A DNA stretch of 64,000 bases from Lachnospiraceae bacterium (GTDB lineage Bacteria > Bacillota > Clostridia > Lachnospirales > Lachnospiraceae). Shown here in pieces: positions 9,475-17,548 of the stretch. The notes under the pieces are model-generated. The model was given only the letters and a program-made list of their open reading frames with translations. It searched no databases and was not told the origin of the DNA. Position numbers and translations under genes: made by a program. The DNA lies in contig JAAWCE010000002.1 in assembly GCA_022793065.1 (NCBI GenBank), positions 20,205 to 84,204 on the forward strand, written 5' to 3'. How positions within the stretch are numbered: position 1 is the stretch's first letter; each line of letters starts with the position of its first letter.

Positions 9475-9494
9475 CAATACAACAATATGAGATG

Positions 9495-9537
9495 AAAAAA
9501 GCTTTTGCACCATATTCGAGTGCAAAAGCTTTTTATT
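9495..9537 (+). terminator. Rho-independent terminator after the SipL-like gene
   Basis: A perfect 15-bp stem (9496-9510 with 9520-9534), a 9-base loop and T-rich 3' flank. The mirror-image A run on the left lets it also end transcripts from the convergent minus-strand gene. Confidence 0.9.
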
Positions 9538-9610
9538 TCGGAAAACACTATCCTCAATTTGTACTGTTCACACAGTCTGTCATAGGGATACTGCTTTCCG
9601 ATGTAATGCT

Positions 9611-10267
9611 TTATTCTGCGGAAGGGTCTGCAGCATTGGAAGCCTTTTTAGCTTCTTCGGCCATTTTGTCAAATTTCTCCATTACTGCATCATAAGTACG
9701 CTGAGAGATATCAGGAAGGTCTCCGCCCCAGGTTTTAGCAGCTTTCTTAAATCCCTTTTCGAATGCGGAGCGCATGTCTTCAATTTTATCAGGGTCTCCG
9801 CCTGTTAAAGCGTTGGCAAAATCAATGATTCTGTCAGAAGTCTGCTTTACACCCCAATAACCATCTTCAGCAATATCAGCCTGGGCCTGCATCTTTGTAG
9901 CCGGATCCACCGTATAATTACCGCTTCTTAAGAACGACCAGATGTCATTTGCCTTGCCGTAGGTATCAGCCTGGCCAGCCATCATTTTCTCAACCAGACT
10001 GCGCAACTGTGCAGTACGCGCGTCTGCATCTGCCTGCATTTTTTTGATCAGATTGGTGTCAGGCGTATAGGTTTTCTTAACGGTAGAAGCCCCTGTAGAA
10101 GGTTCATATACAACGCCCTTGTCCGGTGTGGTACCGGAAGTATTTTCTGTTTTGGTGCTTTCAGCGCTGGTATTTTCCGTTTTGACAGTATCGGTTTTTA
10201 CACTTTCTGTTGAAGAATAGCTGTAGGCAGCCGCCGCCTGTGTTGATGTAACTCCATTTACACTCAT
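9611..10267 (-). CDS. SigD-regulated protein of unknown function (motility-associated)
   Basis: About 218 residues, starting at the ATG that has AAGGAGG just upstream; the frame is open further back to 10426 but without a good start. The first 65 residues are low-complexity Ser/Thr/Ala/Glu. The rest is helical, with VKQTSDRIIDFANALTGGDP and FEKGFKKAAKTWGGDLP followed by SQRTYDAVMEKFDKM. This C-terminal pattern resembles, from memory, small proteins labelled DUF5610 or wrongly 'hydrogenase-4 component G'; I am not certain. No signal peptide or membrane segment. A SigD-type promoter lies about 180 bases upstream, so it belongs to the late flagellar regulon although it stands 7 kb from the flagellar block on the other strand. 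Function unknown; a flagellum-exported or motility-accessory protein is plausible. Confidence 0.75.
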   Translation of the reverse strand: MSVNGVTSTQAAAAYSYSSTESVKTDTVKTENTSAESTKTENTSGTTPDKGVVYEPSTGASTVKKTYTPDTNLIKKMQADADARTAQLRSLVEKMMAGQADTYGKANDIWSFLRSGNYTVDPATKMQAQADIAEDGYWGVKQTSDRIIDFANALTGGDPDKIEDMRSAFEKGFKKAAKTWGGDLPDISQRTYDAVMEKFDKMAEEAKKASNAADPSAE

Positions 10268-10443
10268 AGTTTCCTCCTTCTGACGGATTTCCGTCGAATC
10301 TGCCCGTAGAATCTGTAAAGTTGTATTCAGATCTGCTGCCGTTGGATATCTTAAATAATATCTAAGCATGGAACGACTCTTTATGAGAGTAGTTCGGCCG
10401 GTCAGACAGGTGAACGGGCGCATCATCCATGATTATATAAAGT

Positions 10444-10471
10444 ATTTCGGCATATGGAGATGAAATATTTA
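10444..10471 (-). promoter_or_regulatory. SigD/sigma-28 promoter for the 9611-10267 gene
   Basis: On the minus strand: TAAA (10468-10471), a 16-base spacer and GCCGAAAT (10444-10451). This matches the sigma-28 consensus TAAA-N15/16-GCCGATAT at all but one position and is the same type as the promoters before flgM, flaG and both flagellins. Confidence 0.7.
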
Positions 10472-10522
10472 TACCATAACATAATTTACTGGGAATATAT
10501 GGTAATATAATTTGAAAATTTT

Positions 10523-11770
10523 TTAAGTATAAGGAAATCTGCAGCCCACTGTATAAATAGGAATTGTTTTGATTTGTTCTCCCATACCTCCACGGGTGAT
10601 CTGGGCTAAATATGCTTCATCAATCAATTTTTTGCGCAGATATATATCCAAAGAATTATGCTTGTTTGATTTTGCTGCTTTTACTTCGATTCCATATTTT
10701 ATATCTTTTTTGTCCACAAGCATAAAATCCAATTCGTAATTATCATATACGGAACAACAAGGTTTGTCTCCTTTAAATAGGTTTTCTTTATATAATCTGT
10801 AAAGTTCCGTATATACAAAATTTTCAGCTATAACCCCATCCACCGTGTCGTTTGGAATGGAAGTAAGGGAGGCGACATAACTTGCAATGCCGCAATCCAT
10901 AAAATAGAATCTGTGTTCTTGCAAAAGATCGCTTATACATCCTTGATTGTATAAATCGCAGCTTCCAATAATTTTAGAATATTTCAGCCATGATATTGCG
11001 TCATTGATTTCTTTTCGGCTTACATGTTCTTTGGTGTCGCTGATGGTAAAGTCTGTAATATCTCGAATATCTTTGGAGGAAGTTCCCTTTTTTTCTTTTG
11101 CAATGCTGATAAATGCGCCTTTGTATACGTTGTCAAAAATGACGGCACATTTATCTGACTTAAAATAAGAAGCAGATTCTTCTGTAAATCTGGCAATAAT
11201 GTTTCTGATAACCTCATGGCAATGATAAATGCTTTTTGTCTGTAAATAAGTGCTGACCACAGCAGGATAGCCGCCTGTTTGTCTGTATATTTTATATTTT
11301 TCCGTTAGAGCGGCGTAATCAGCGGAATCTGACTGCCCATAGAGGTCAATGTTTAGTAAAAGTTGTTCTGAATTGAAAGCTCTGCAAAATTCACGAAATG
11401 ACAATGGAAGCATTTCTATTTCATACATATTACCGGCGGGCTTGAAATATTTTGAAGTTAAAGTTTTGCCCAGGTAACTTCCTGTGACTGCTATGTGGCA
11501 TTTTAAATCGCTTTGCAATGCTCGGATACTATTATATATTTTGTGGCTTTCCTGAATCTCATCAATAATAATGATTGTGTCCGGTGAATTATGAAATTCT
11601 TCAAGACGGGCTTTGCGGCAATAGTCAATCATGCCGAAAGACAAGGAATTGGATATTACAAGTTCTTCAAAGTAATGTAATGAAGTTTCATCAGCTAAAT
11701 TAATATAGATGAAACGCAACATCTCTGTTAAGAGGATTAGCGTCACATATTTGTTCATATAGTCCGGCAT
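10523..11770 (-). pseudogene. N-terminally truncated AAA ATPase with DUF4143 (lost Walker A)
   Basis: The C-terminal part of a member of the common AAA_14/DUF4143 ATPase family. Present: FIYINLADE (the strand after Walker A), Walker B TIIIIDEIQES, sensor 1 AVTGSYLG, LPLSFREFCRAF, the mid-region GGYPAVVSTYL, and the C-terminal nuclease-like domain YELDFMLVDKKDIKYGIEVKAAKS. Missing: the first 40-50 residues with the GxxGxGKT loop. The first 20 residues of the frame (from 11770) are not family-like, so the family sequence seems to resume near 11715. A different ORF (11700-11963) runs into the same point, so a deletion probably joined the two. ATP hydrolysis should be lost. The region is AT-rich compared with its neighbours. 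Confidence 0.75.
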
Positions 11771-11963
11771 TGATCTCTCTTTTGGAACAGGTTGGAAGAT
11801 TACCTTCTAAGGGGCGTAAAATGTTATGTTTGTCCAGAATTAAATTATCAATGAAATCTACATTGTGCAGAACATCATGGTAACAGAAATAAGTGTTATC
11901 AATGATAAATCCGGCTGTCTGGTGGCTGCTGTCCGTTACTATATGCGTTGCTGTCATACTCAT
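11700..11963 (-). CDS. Short uncharacterised protein abutting the ATPase pseudogene
   Basis: An 87-residue ORF whose ATG lies six bases after the DUF1934 stop, with AGAGGAAG upstream, so it looks like the next cistron of that operon. It has no signal peptide, membrane segment or family I recognise. Its last codons overlap the start of the truncated ATPase in another frame, so its C-terminus was probably cut by the same deletion. It may be a degraded gene. Confidence 0.4.
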   Translation of the reverse strand: MSMTATHIVTDSSHQTAGFIIDNTYFCYHDVLHNVDFIDNLILDKHNILRPLEGNLPTCSKREINAGLYEQICDANPLNRDVAFHLY

Positions 11964-11969
11964 TTGGGT

Positions 11970-12443
11970 TCACTTCCTCTCAAAAACTATGGAGATTTCT
12001 ATTTCACAATCGGAAATGGTCTGACCTTCTGCGGTCAGGCTGTAGACTGCACGGATAATCAAATTTTCATAATTTTTGGCCGGCGCGGCGTTATCCATTG
12101 AGGACTGGGCGTGGGGCGGCAAGGCGCCCTCTACCGAATGAGTGAGAATACCTAGCCGCAGACAACCATATGGTGTGACATAATCCGTCATATGTTCTTT
12201 CCCACATTCAAAAATCATGCTTGTATGGACGGCACCGGTTCTGATCAGTTCCAATCTGTTATTATTATATTTTATTCGACTCTGTATGATAGCACTATCG
12301 TCATCTGCGGATTCTCTATATAGAAGATACAGGCTGTGGTTTTTATAATAATATTCTCCCTTTGCGGTTGTCCGGGTGACATTTATTTCCCCTGAGCCGT
12401 CGCGCTGACGACCGATGATGGTAAGCCTTACTTGTTCTCCCAT
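11970..12443 (-). CDS. DUF1934 family protein (YwiB-like)
   Basis: A 157-residue lipocalin-like beta-barrel protein of the DUF1934 family, common in Firmicutes and best known as B. subtilis YwiB; its function is not established. Visible features are VRLTIIGRQRDGSGE at the N-terminus, YYYKNHSLYLLYRES, the central RTGAVHTSMIFECGKEH and PYGCLRLGILTHSVE, and an alternating beta pattern at the end (IEISIVF). It starts one base after the murI stop, so the two genes are probably co-transcribed. Confidence 0.8.
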   Translation of the reverse strand: MGEQVRLTIIGRQRDGSGEINVTRTTAKGEYYYKNHSLYLLYRESADDDSAIIQSRIKYNNNRLELIRTGAVHTSMIFECGKEHMTDYVTPYGCLRLGILTHSVEGALPPHAQSSMDNAAPAKNYENLIIRAVYSLTAEGQTISDCEIEISIVFERK

Positions 12444-12444
12444 A

Positions 12445-13293
12445 TCAGTATTCCTCGATATTTACGGTTTTGGCGGATAGAATTCCGTATTTTATGATGG
12501 AATTGGCAAAGCGGACAAACTTATCAGCCTTATCGCTGACATAGAACTGGTATTGATTGCTGCCAAGTTCCGGTGAAGTATCCTGCAATAAATTCAGTTC
12601 CGTGAGCATTTCCTTTAACTCCCTTGCGGTTTCGTAGGCAGGATTAACCAAAGTTACATTTTGTCCCATGATTTTGCGCAGTGTGGAACGGATGAGGGGG
12701 TAGTGCGTACAGCCTAATATCAAAGTGTCAATATTGATATCAATGAGTTCTGTCAAATATCTGCGGGAGATTTCGTCCGTGACGGGGTCCTCCAATAATC
12801 CCTCTTCTACCAGTGGGACAAAGAGAGGACAGGCTTTGCCGTAGATTGTCACATTTTGATTCAGTTCCCTTATGTATTTGGAATAAATCCCGCTGTCTAT
12901 GGTTGCTTCCGTGGCAATAACGCCAATGCGGCCGTTTGCCGTTACCTCCGCCGCTGTTTTGGCGCCCGGCCGTACCACGCCGATGATAGGGACTTCAGAA
13001 TCCTGTTCCAGGGTATCCAGTGCATAAGCGCTGGCGGTATTACACGCGACCACAATGGTTTTCACCTGAAACGTTTTCAGGAAACGTACAATTTGTTCCG
13101 AATAACGGGTGACTGTATCCTGAGATTTGCTTCCGTAAGGGACACGGGCAGTATCTCCAAAATAGATGATTTTTTCTTTGGGAATCTGCCGCATAATTTC
13201 CCGCATTACGGTAAGGCCGCCCACACCGGAATCAAATACGCCGATGGGGGCGTCTTTTTGGAGCAGTTCCCTATTTATTTTCATTCCCTTCAT
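12445..13293 (-). CDS. murI: Glutamate racemase
   Basis: A 282-residue cofactor-independent racemase making D-glutamate for peptidoglycan. The substrate-binding GVFDSGVGGLTV (18-29, Asp21-Ser22) and both catalytic cysteines are present: Cys84 in VACNTAS and Cys195 in LGCTHYPL. The N-terminus is a few residues longer than usual; ATG 13293 overlaps the preceding gene by 23 bases, and a second Met lies three codons on. Translational coupling with the upstream small membrane-protein gene and with DUF1934 downstream is likely. Confidence 0.95.
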   Translation of the reverse strand: MKGMKINRELLQKDAPIGVFDSGVGGLTVMREIMRQIPKEKIIYFGDTARVPYGSKSQDTVTRYSEQIVRFLKTFQVKTIVVACNTASAYALDTLEQDSEVPIIGVVRPGAKTAAEVTANGRIGVIATEATIDSGIYSKYIRELNQNVTIYGKACPLFVPLVEEGLLEDPVTDEISRRYLTELIDINIDTLILGCTHYPLIRSTLRKIMGQNVTLVNPAYETARELKEMLTELNLLQDTSPELGSNQYQFYVSDKADKFVRFANSIIKYGILSAKTVNIEEY

Positions 13294-13558
13294 GTAATGT
13301 CTCCCAAAACGTACTCAAATTAGTCAGCAATTTGCTGCGGAAAGTGATTTTACCTTCTCCGGCACGCAACAGATCTAAGTAAAGACTCCCAGAACCATCC
13401 CATTCCGGCCCCAAAGCTTCCGGATTACCATTTTCGTCTTCTGCAATTACTTTTATGGTGTCCGGCGTCAAAGTAAGTTCCGGATATAAAAGTCCCCACC
13501 AGCCAATGACCGCGCACATACTCACTATTATACGAAATCCAACCCATTTCTTTTTCAT
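13271..13558 (-). CDS. Small single-pass membrane protein of unknown function
   Basis: About 95 residues with an N-terminal anchor (IIVSMCAVIGWWGLLY) and an acidic extracytoplasmic part containing TLTPDTIKVI and EWDGSGSLYLDLLRAGEGKI. Start: an ATG at 13579 has no ribosome-binding site, whereas the Met seven codons later (13558) has GAGG about ten bases before it. Its 3' end overlaps murI by 23 bases. I do not recognise a named family. A role near the cell wall is only an inference from the murI coupling. Confidence 0.6.
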   Translation of the reverse strand: MKKKWVGFRIIVSMCAVIGWWGLLYPELTLTPDTIKVIAEDENGNPEALGPEWDGSGSLYLDLLRAGEGKITFRSKLLTNLSTFWETLHEGNENK

Positions 13559-13652
13559 TTCCCAATAACCTCGCTTCATTTCATGTATGGAGATTATTGC
13601 CGAAATTGTCAGGGGTTATACAAATCAATCTGTCAAAAATATTTGGTGGTAT

Positions 13653-14342
13653 CTAGGAGGTGATTTCTCCTTTGTCCAGCCTGATTTTGCGGATAATCGC
13701 TTTCTTTTGGTTGTCGATATGGGTTTTGGCTGCGGCTGCAGCAGTTTCCTTATCTTTGCTGACAATGCTCTGATAGATAATTCTATGCTCTTCCACCAGG
13801 GTTTCATGCCCGCTGCTGTCTTTAATATATTCAAAACGATAACGATACATTTGCTCGGACAGATTGTGTACAAGTTGTATCAGGCGCTGGTTGCGGGTGG
13901 CCTGTACGATAATGTCGTGAAGCGCCACATCGGCCCTGGCAATACTTAGGATGTCTTTTTTGGATACACATTGCTCAAAATGGTCGCAGGCATTTTTCAG
14001 CAAGGACAGTCCGTCCTCCGTAATCCGGTCGCAGGCCAATTCTGCACAGAGGGCGTCCAATGCGCGTCTGACTTCCAGAACATCATTCATGCTTTTTTCC
14101 GTAATCTGTGCAACCTCTGCGCCCCGCCTGGGGATCATGGTGACCAGACCTTCCAGTTCCAATTTGTGTATGGCCTCTCTGACGGGGGTACGGCTTACCC
14201 CTAATTTCTCTGCCAGACGAATTTCCATCAGTCGCTCGCCAGGCTTCAATTCTCCCGTAAGAATAGCCTGCCGCAAGGTATGGAAAGCTACATCCCGGAG
14301 CGGTAAAAATTCATTCTCATTCGTTTGTGTGGAATTTTGCAT
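13653..14342 (-). CDS. GntR/FadR-family transcriptional regulator
   Basis: A 229-residue repressor with an N-terminal winged helix (LRQAILTGELKPGERL...LGVSRTPVREAIHKLELEGLV, about 27-65) and a C-terminal FCD ligand-binding domain. The FCD metal/ligand residues are suggested by RADVALHDIIVQAT and EEHRIIYQSI. Such regulators usually respond to small organic acids; the ligand here is unknown. Start at the ATG with GGAGGG upstream; the frame is open upstream to 14405 but those codons overlap the intergenic region. It follows ispE by 43 bases on the same strand. Confidence 0.88.
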   Translation of the reverse strand: MQNSTQTNENEFLPLRDVAFHTLRQAILTGELKPGERLMEIRLAEKLGVSRTPVREAIHKLELEGLVTMIPRRGAEVAQITEKSMNDVLEVRRALDALCAELACDRITEDGLSLLKNACDHFEQCVSKKDILSIARADVALHDIIVQATRNQRLIQLVHNLSEQMYRYRFEYIKDSSGHETLVEEHRIIYQSIVSKDKETAAAAAKTHIDNQKKAIIRKIRLDKGEITS

Positions 14343-14385
14343 AAAGTTCCCTCCGTGTGATAAGCCAAAAGTTGCTGAAAAAGAA

Positions 14386-15282
14386 TTAGGGCGTGGGGAC
14401 AGCATCCATGGGAGTCTGATTGTCTGCCCGCCTAACCAGAAACACTTCTTTTGCCAGGGGACTGCTTTGGAAATGCTCCAGTGCCTTATGGGCGGCTTGT
14501 GCCTGTTTGGTGGGAAAAATTCCGAACACGGTAGGTCCGCTGCCGCTCATTAAGCTTGCCGCTGCGCCCAGGCAAAGCATTTGTTTTTTGAGATCTTCAA
14601 TGACAGGATAAGCAGGGATGGTAACTGATTCCAGAACGTTTTCCATGCGGCTTAAAATACCCGACAAATTTCCGGTTTGTATTGCCTCCGTCATTCCGTC
14701 AATATCAGGATGCCGGAAGGGGCGTGCGTCAAGCTGTTCATAGACAAATTTTGTGGATACCATGATATCTGGTTTGGCCACAAGAATATAACAGTCCGGT
14801 ATGGCCGGCAATGGTGTGAGACGTTCTCCAATCCCTTCCGCAAGGGCTGTGCCCCCCAGAAGACAGTAAGGTACATCCGCACCGATGGATACCGCATATT
14901 CCGCCAGACGGGAAAGGGGTATATTCAGTCCGAACAGAATGTCAATTCCTTTTAACGCGGCGGCGGCGTCCGTACTGCCTCCGGCCATACCGGCCGCAAT
15001 GGGAATATTCTTCTTAAGATGGATATGGACGCCGGATGTAATGTGATGTTTATCATACATGATTTCGGCGGCTTTGCGGATTAGATTGTTTTGATCCGTG
15101 GGAAGTAAATCGGAATCTGTGGAGATAGTGATACCGGAATCCGTTTTTTGTAAGGTCAGTTCGTCATACAGACCGATACTCTGCATAATCATTTTTACCT
15201 GATGGTAGCCGTTGGGCATTTTATTGATTACATCCAATCCAAGATTTATTTTAGCAAATGCTTTCACATGATATTCATTCAT
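14386..15282 (-). CDS. ispE: 4-diphosphocytidyl-2-C-methyl-D-erythritol kinase
   Basis: A 298-residue GHMP kinase that phosphorylates CDP-methylerythritol in the MEP isoprenoid pathway. N-terminal AKINLGLDVI carries the catalytic Lys. The glycine-rich ATP loop PIAAGMAGGSTDAAAAL lies near 90-106 and its Asp is conserved. The third GHMP motif, SGSGPTVFGIF, is near 243-253. It is the first gene of a minus-strand unit with the GntR regulator and has its own promoter (15340-15368). Confidence 0.95.
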   Translation of the reverse strand: MNEYHVKAFAKINLGLDVINKMPNGYHQVKMIMQSIGLYDELTLQKTDSGITISTDSDLLPTDQNNLIRKAAEIMYDKHHITSGVHIHLKKNIPIAAGMAGGSTDAAAALKGIDILFGLNIPLSRLAEYAVSIGADVPYCLLGGTALAEGIGERLTPLPAIPDCYILVAKPDIMVSTKFVYEQLDARPFRHPDIDGMTEAIQTGNLSGILSRMENVLESVTIPAYPVIEDLKKQMLCLGAAASLMSGSGPTVFGIFPTKQAQAAHKALEHFQSSPLAKEVFLVRRADNQTPMDAVPTP

Positions 15283-15339
15283 CTATATGTCGTTCATCCT
15301 CCTGATAAGCGGCTATGGAAAAAACTTTGTTTGTACTAA

Positions 15340-15368
15340 ATTATATACAATCTGCTATGTTTCGTCAA
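15340..15368 (-). promoter_or_regulatory. Sigma-A promoter for ispE
   Basis: Minus-strand TTGACG (15363-15368), a 17-base spacer and TATAAT (15340-15345), about 60 bases before the ispE start. Confidence 0.7.
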
Positions 15369-15432
15369 GCCGCAATGGTTTCCCCTGTATCCCGAAACTA
15401 CTTTGAGTGAAATGACAGCGTGAAGGTATTGC

Positions 15433-15461
15433 TTGCCACAGATTGCAGATTGTGATATATT
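15433..15461 (+). promoter_or_regulatory. Sigma-A promoter for thyX
   Basis: TTGCCA (15433-15438), a 17-base spacer and TATATT (15456-15461), about 80 bases before the thyX start. Divergent from the ispE promoter. Confidence 0.65.
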
Positions 15462-15543
15462 GACCATGCGGGAAGAAAGAGATACTGTTAGATGGCGGAA
15501 GAGCATAGCGGGATTATGTTTTAGAAGAGAAAGGAAAATATTA

Positions 15544-16209
15544 ATGGTCACAATCTTAAAAGAGACGCCGCTGGAACCTATTACATTAATGGGGGAGCGC
15601 GCAGGGGTGTGCTGGGGAGCGGATATCCGTGATAATGACAAAAATTATAAGCGGGGGCTGGACTGCATTGTGTCAGGACATCACCGTGTGATGGAATATG
15701 TCAATGTGGAAATGATATTGGATGGGTATTCCGCTCGTGTAATCCGGGAATGGTATACCCATATCGGCGGGGCGCCCACTAGGCTTCAGGCCAGTACAAG
15801 ATATATTAATTACAAGGATTTTGCTTACGTTGTGCCGCCGGCCATTGAGGGAAATGAAGAGGCGAAGAGAATTTACACAGATACGATGAAAGCGATTACC
15901 CAGGCAGCGGGGCGTCTGGAGGAAGCGTGCGGAATTTCCAGGGAAGATGCAGCTATGCTTTTGCCCCTGGGGATGACAACCAAAATTGTAGACAAAAGGA
16001 ATGTCCGAAATCTGATTGAGATGTCTCATCAAAGGCTGTGTACCAGAGCTTTTTGGGAGTACAGGCGCCTGATGGGAGATATTATGGAAGCATTAGGGGC
16101 ATATTCGGAGGAATGGCGTTATCTGGTGGAGCACTATTTTGTTCCCAAATGTGAGGTGGCAGGATACTGCACGGAAAAAAAGAGCTGCGGCAGAAAAGAA
16201 AAAAGATAG
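15544..16209 (+). CDS. thyX: Flavin-dependent thymidylate synthase
   Basis: Makes dTMP from dUMP using methylene-tetrahydrofolate and FAD; unrelated to ThyA. From ATG 15544 (AAAGGA upstream) it has 221 residues, the normal ThyX size. The region REWYTHIGGAPTRLQASTRYIN corresponds to the ThyX motif RHRxxSxNExSxR but differs clearly, with THI replacing RHR; RLQASTRY is kept. The C-terminal substrate region MTTKIVDKRNVRNLIEMSHQR is present. I recall similar variants in other clostridial ThyX proteins, so activity is likely. The last 20 residues are Cys/Lys-rich. It is followed directly by the repeat at 16214. Confidence 0.88.
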   Translation: MVTILKETPLEPITLMGERAGVCWGADIRDNDKNYKRGLDCIVSGHHRVMEYVNVEMILDGYSARVIREWYTHIGGAPTRLQASTRYINYKDFAYVVPPAIEGNEEAKRIYTDTMKAITQAAGRLEEACGISREDAAMLLPLGMTTKIVDKRNVRNLIEMSHQRLCTRAFWEYRRLMGDIMEALGAYSEEWRYLVEHYFVPKCEVAGYCTEKKSCGRKEKR

Positions 16210-16213
16210 AGAA

Positions 16214-16384
16214 GCGCCGCAGTGGAGAGACAGTACTGGAATCGTCCAGCTAAGAAATATCAAGAGTTTAAAAACAGTCTCGGAACGAAGGCGCCCGGAA
16301 GGAAATTTTAGCTGTGTACTTTGCAGATGAAATTTTCTTCCCCTTAAGGGGCGCCGCAGTGGAGAGACAGTACTGGAATAGGAG
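16214..16384 (+). repeat. Dispersed hairpin element, copy A (between thyX and GH43)
   Basis: The core at 16273-16384 (112 bases) is nearly identical to 47769-47880 and partly to 51598-51730. It forms a long hairpin: GGCGCCC (16290-16296) pairs with GGGCGCC (16349-16355), and inside it 16297-16308 pairs with 16329-16341. A 29-base block beginning GCGCCGCAGTGG occurs twice, at 16214-16242 and at the end of the core. The spacer between (16243-16272) contains TCGTCCAGCTAAGAAAT, also found at 63889-63905. The element ends GGAATAGGAG nine bases before the GH43 ATG, so it provides the ribosome-binding site. Confidence 0.85.
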
Positions 16385-16393
16385 AAAAAAATT

Positions 16394-17344
16394 ATGCTTA
16401 AGAAACAACAGAAGACAAATGAAATCTGGATTCCTCACAGGGCGGACCCGTATGTATACCGTCACGGGGATGGGATGTATTATTTTATGGCTACGGTTCC
16501 TGAGTACGATCGGATTATAATACGGGGCGGAAGGAGTTTGGAGGCTTTAAAGGACGCGGAAGAGATCGTCATTTGGACCAGGCATGAGAAGGGAAATATG
16601 GGTGCGCACATATGGGCGCCGGAATTACATTATCTGGACGGAAAATGGTATATTTATTTTGCAGCGGGAGATGCTGAGGATCGCTGGAAAATTCGGCCTT
16701 ATGTTTTGCGGTGCAAGGGCGGCGATCCTTTGCATGATCCGTGGGAGGAAATGGGAATGATGCAATGTGCGGATGAGGATGAATTTTCTTTTCGCGCATT
16801 TTCGCTGGACGGGACTGTTTTCGAGAATAAAGGTCAATACTATTATGTGTGGGCGGAAAAAGTGGGAGTGGGCAAAATGATTTCCAACTTATATATTGCA
16901 CGCATGGAATCGCCTGTAAAGCTTGCCACGGTTCAGGTGTTGCTGTGTACGCCGGATTATGAATGGGAGCGGAGAGGATTTTGGGTCAATGAAGGGCCGG
17001 CGGTAATGAAGCAAGGGGGAAGAATTTTTGTGACCTATTCTGCCAGCGATACGGGTCCTAATTATTGTATGGGAATGTTATCCATTGATGAGAAAGCGGA
17101 TATGCTGGATCCTCGCATGTGGAGTAAACGGCGTGTTCCGGTTCTGGTTACGGATGAAGAAAAAGGGATATATGGGCCGGGGCATAACTCCTTTACAGTG
17201 GACGAGGATGGGGATTGGGTTGTGGTTTTTCATGCCAGGACAGGAAAAGACATACAGGGAGATCCTTTGGATGACCCCAACAGACATGCCATGCTTCGGA
17301 ACATTGTGTGGGGCACGGACGGGGAGCCCGGATTCATTCTGTGA
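16394..17344 (+). CDS. Glycoside hydrolase family 43
   Basis: A 316-residue five-bladed beta-propeller enzyme of the GH43 type, which removes arabinose or xylose from plant polysaccharides. The expected acidic residues are visible: catalytic base Asp in HRADPYVY (about 18), the modulating Asp in FSLDGTVFE (about 139), and the general acid Glu in VNEGPAV (about 198). WAPELHYLDGKWYIYF is a typical GH43 stretch. No signal peptide, so it acts inside the cell on imported oligosaccharides. Its ribosome-binding site is the end of repeat copy A. No transporter or regulator for plant sugars is nearby. Confidence 0.88.
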   Translation: MLKKQQKTNEIWIPHRADPYVYRHGDGMYYFMATVPEYDRIIIRGGRSLEALKDAEEIVIWTRHEKGNMGAHIWAPELHYLDGKWYIYFAAGDAEDRWKIRPYVLRCKGGDPLHDPWEEMGMMQCADEDEFSFRAFSLDGTVFENKGQYYYVWAEKVGVGKMISNLYIARMESPVKLATVQVLLCTPDYEWERRGFWVNEGPAVMKQGGRIFVTYSASDTGPNYCMGMLSIDEKADMLDPRMWSKRRVPVLVTDEEKGIYGPGHNSFTVDEDGDWVVVFHARTGKDIQGDPLDDPNRHAMLRNIVWGTDGEPGFIL

Positions 17345-17389
17345 CAGGGGAGATTATGGGGGAGAAAGGTGAAATTTTTCCAGTAAGCC

Positions 17390-17416
17390 TAAAGTATTTT
17401 ATTCCATTGCCGATAA
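17390..17416 (+). promoter_or_regulatory. SigD/sigma-28 promoter for the flgM operon
   Basis: TAAA (17390-17393), a 15-base spacer and GCCGATAA (17409-17416): essentially the consensus. It lies about 130 bases before flgM. Confidence 0.85.
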
Positions 17417-17548
17417 TCTTAATAAGCAATGTAAGGAACATGGAAACAATGTCTGCGGCGTTATTAAAATAAAGTGAAGGCTTCGGGAGCCAGAGTTTAC
17501 GCAAGGCGGTTTCGGCAATTTTGTTCCTTGGAAAGGGAGGAATCAGAC

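Noticed and set aside
13587..14553. Two plus-strand frames of 120 and 200 codons over the GntR and ispE genes.
   Set aside because: The minus-strand genes have full family motifs and ribosome-binding sites; the plus-strand frames have neither.
17474..17548. Longer N-terminus for FlgM.
   Set aside because: The extra 25 codons are unlike FlgM, and the internal ATG at 17549 has a good Shine-Dalgarno.
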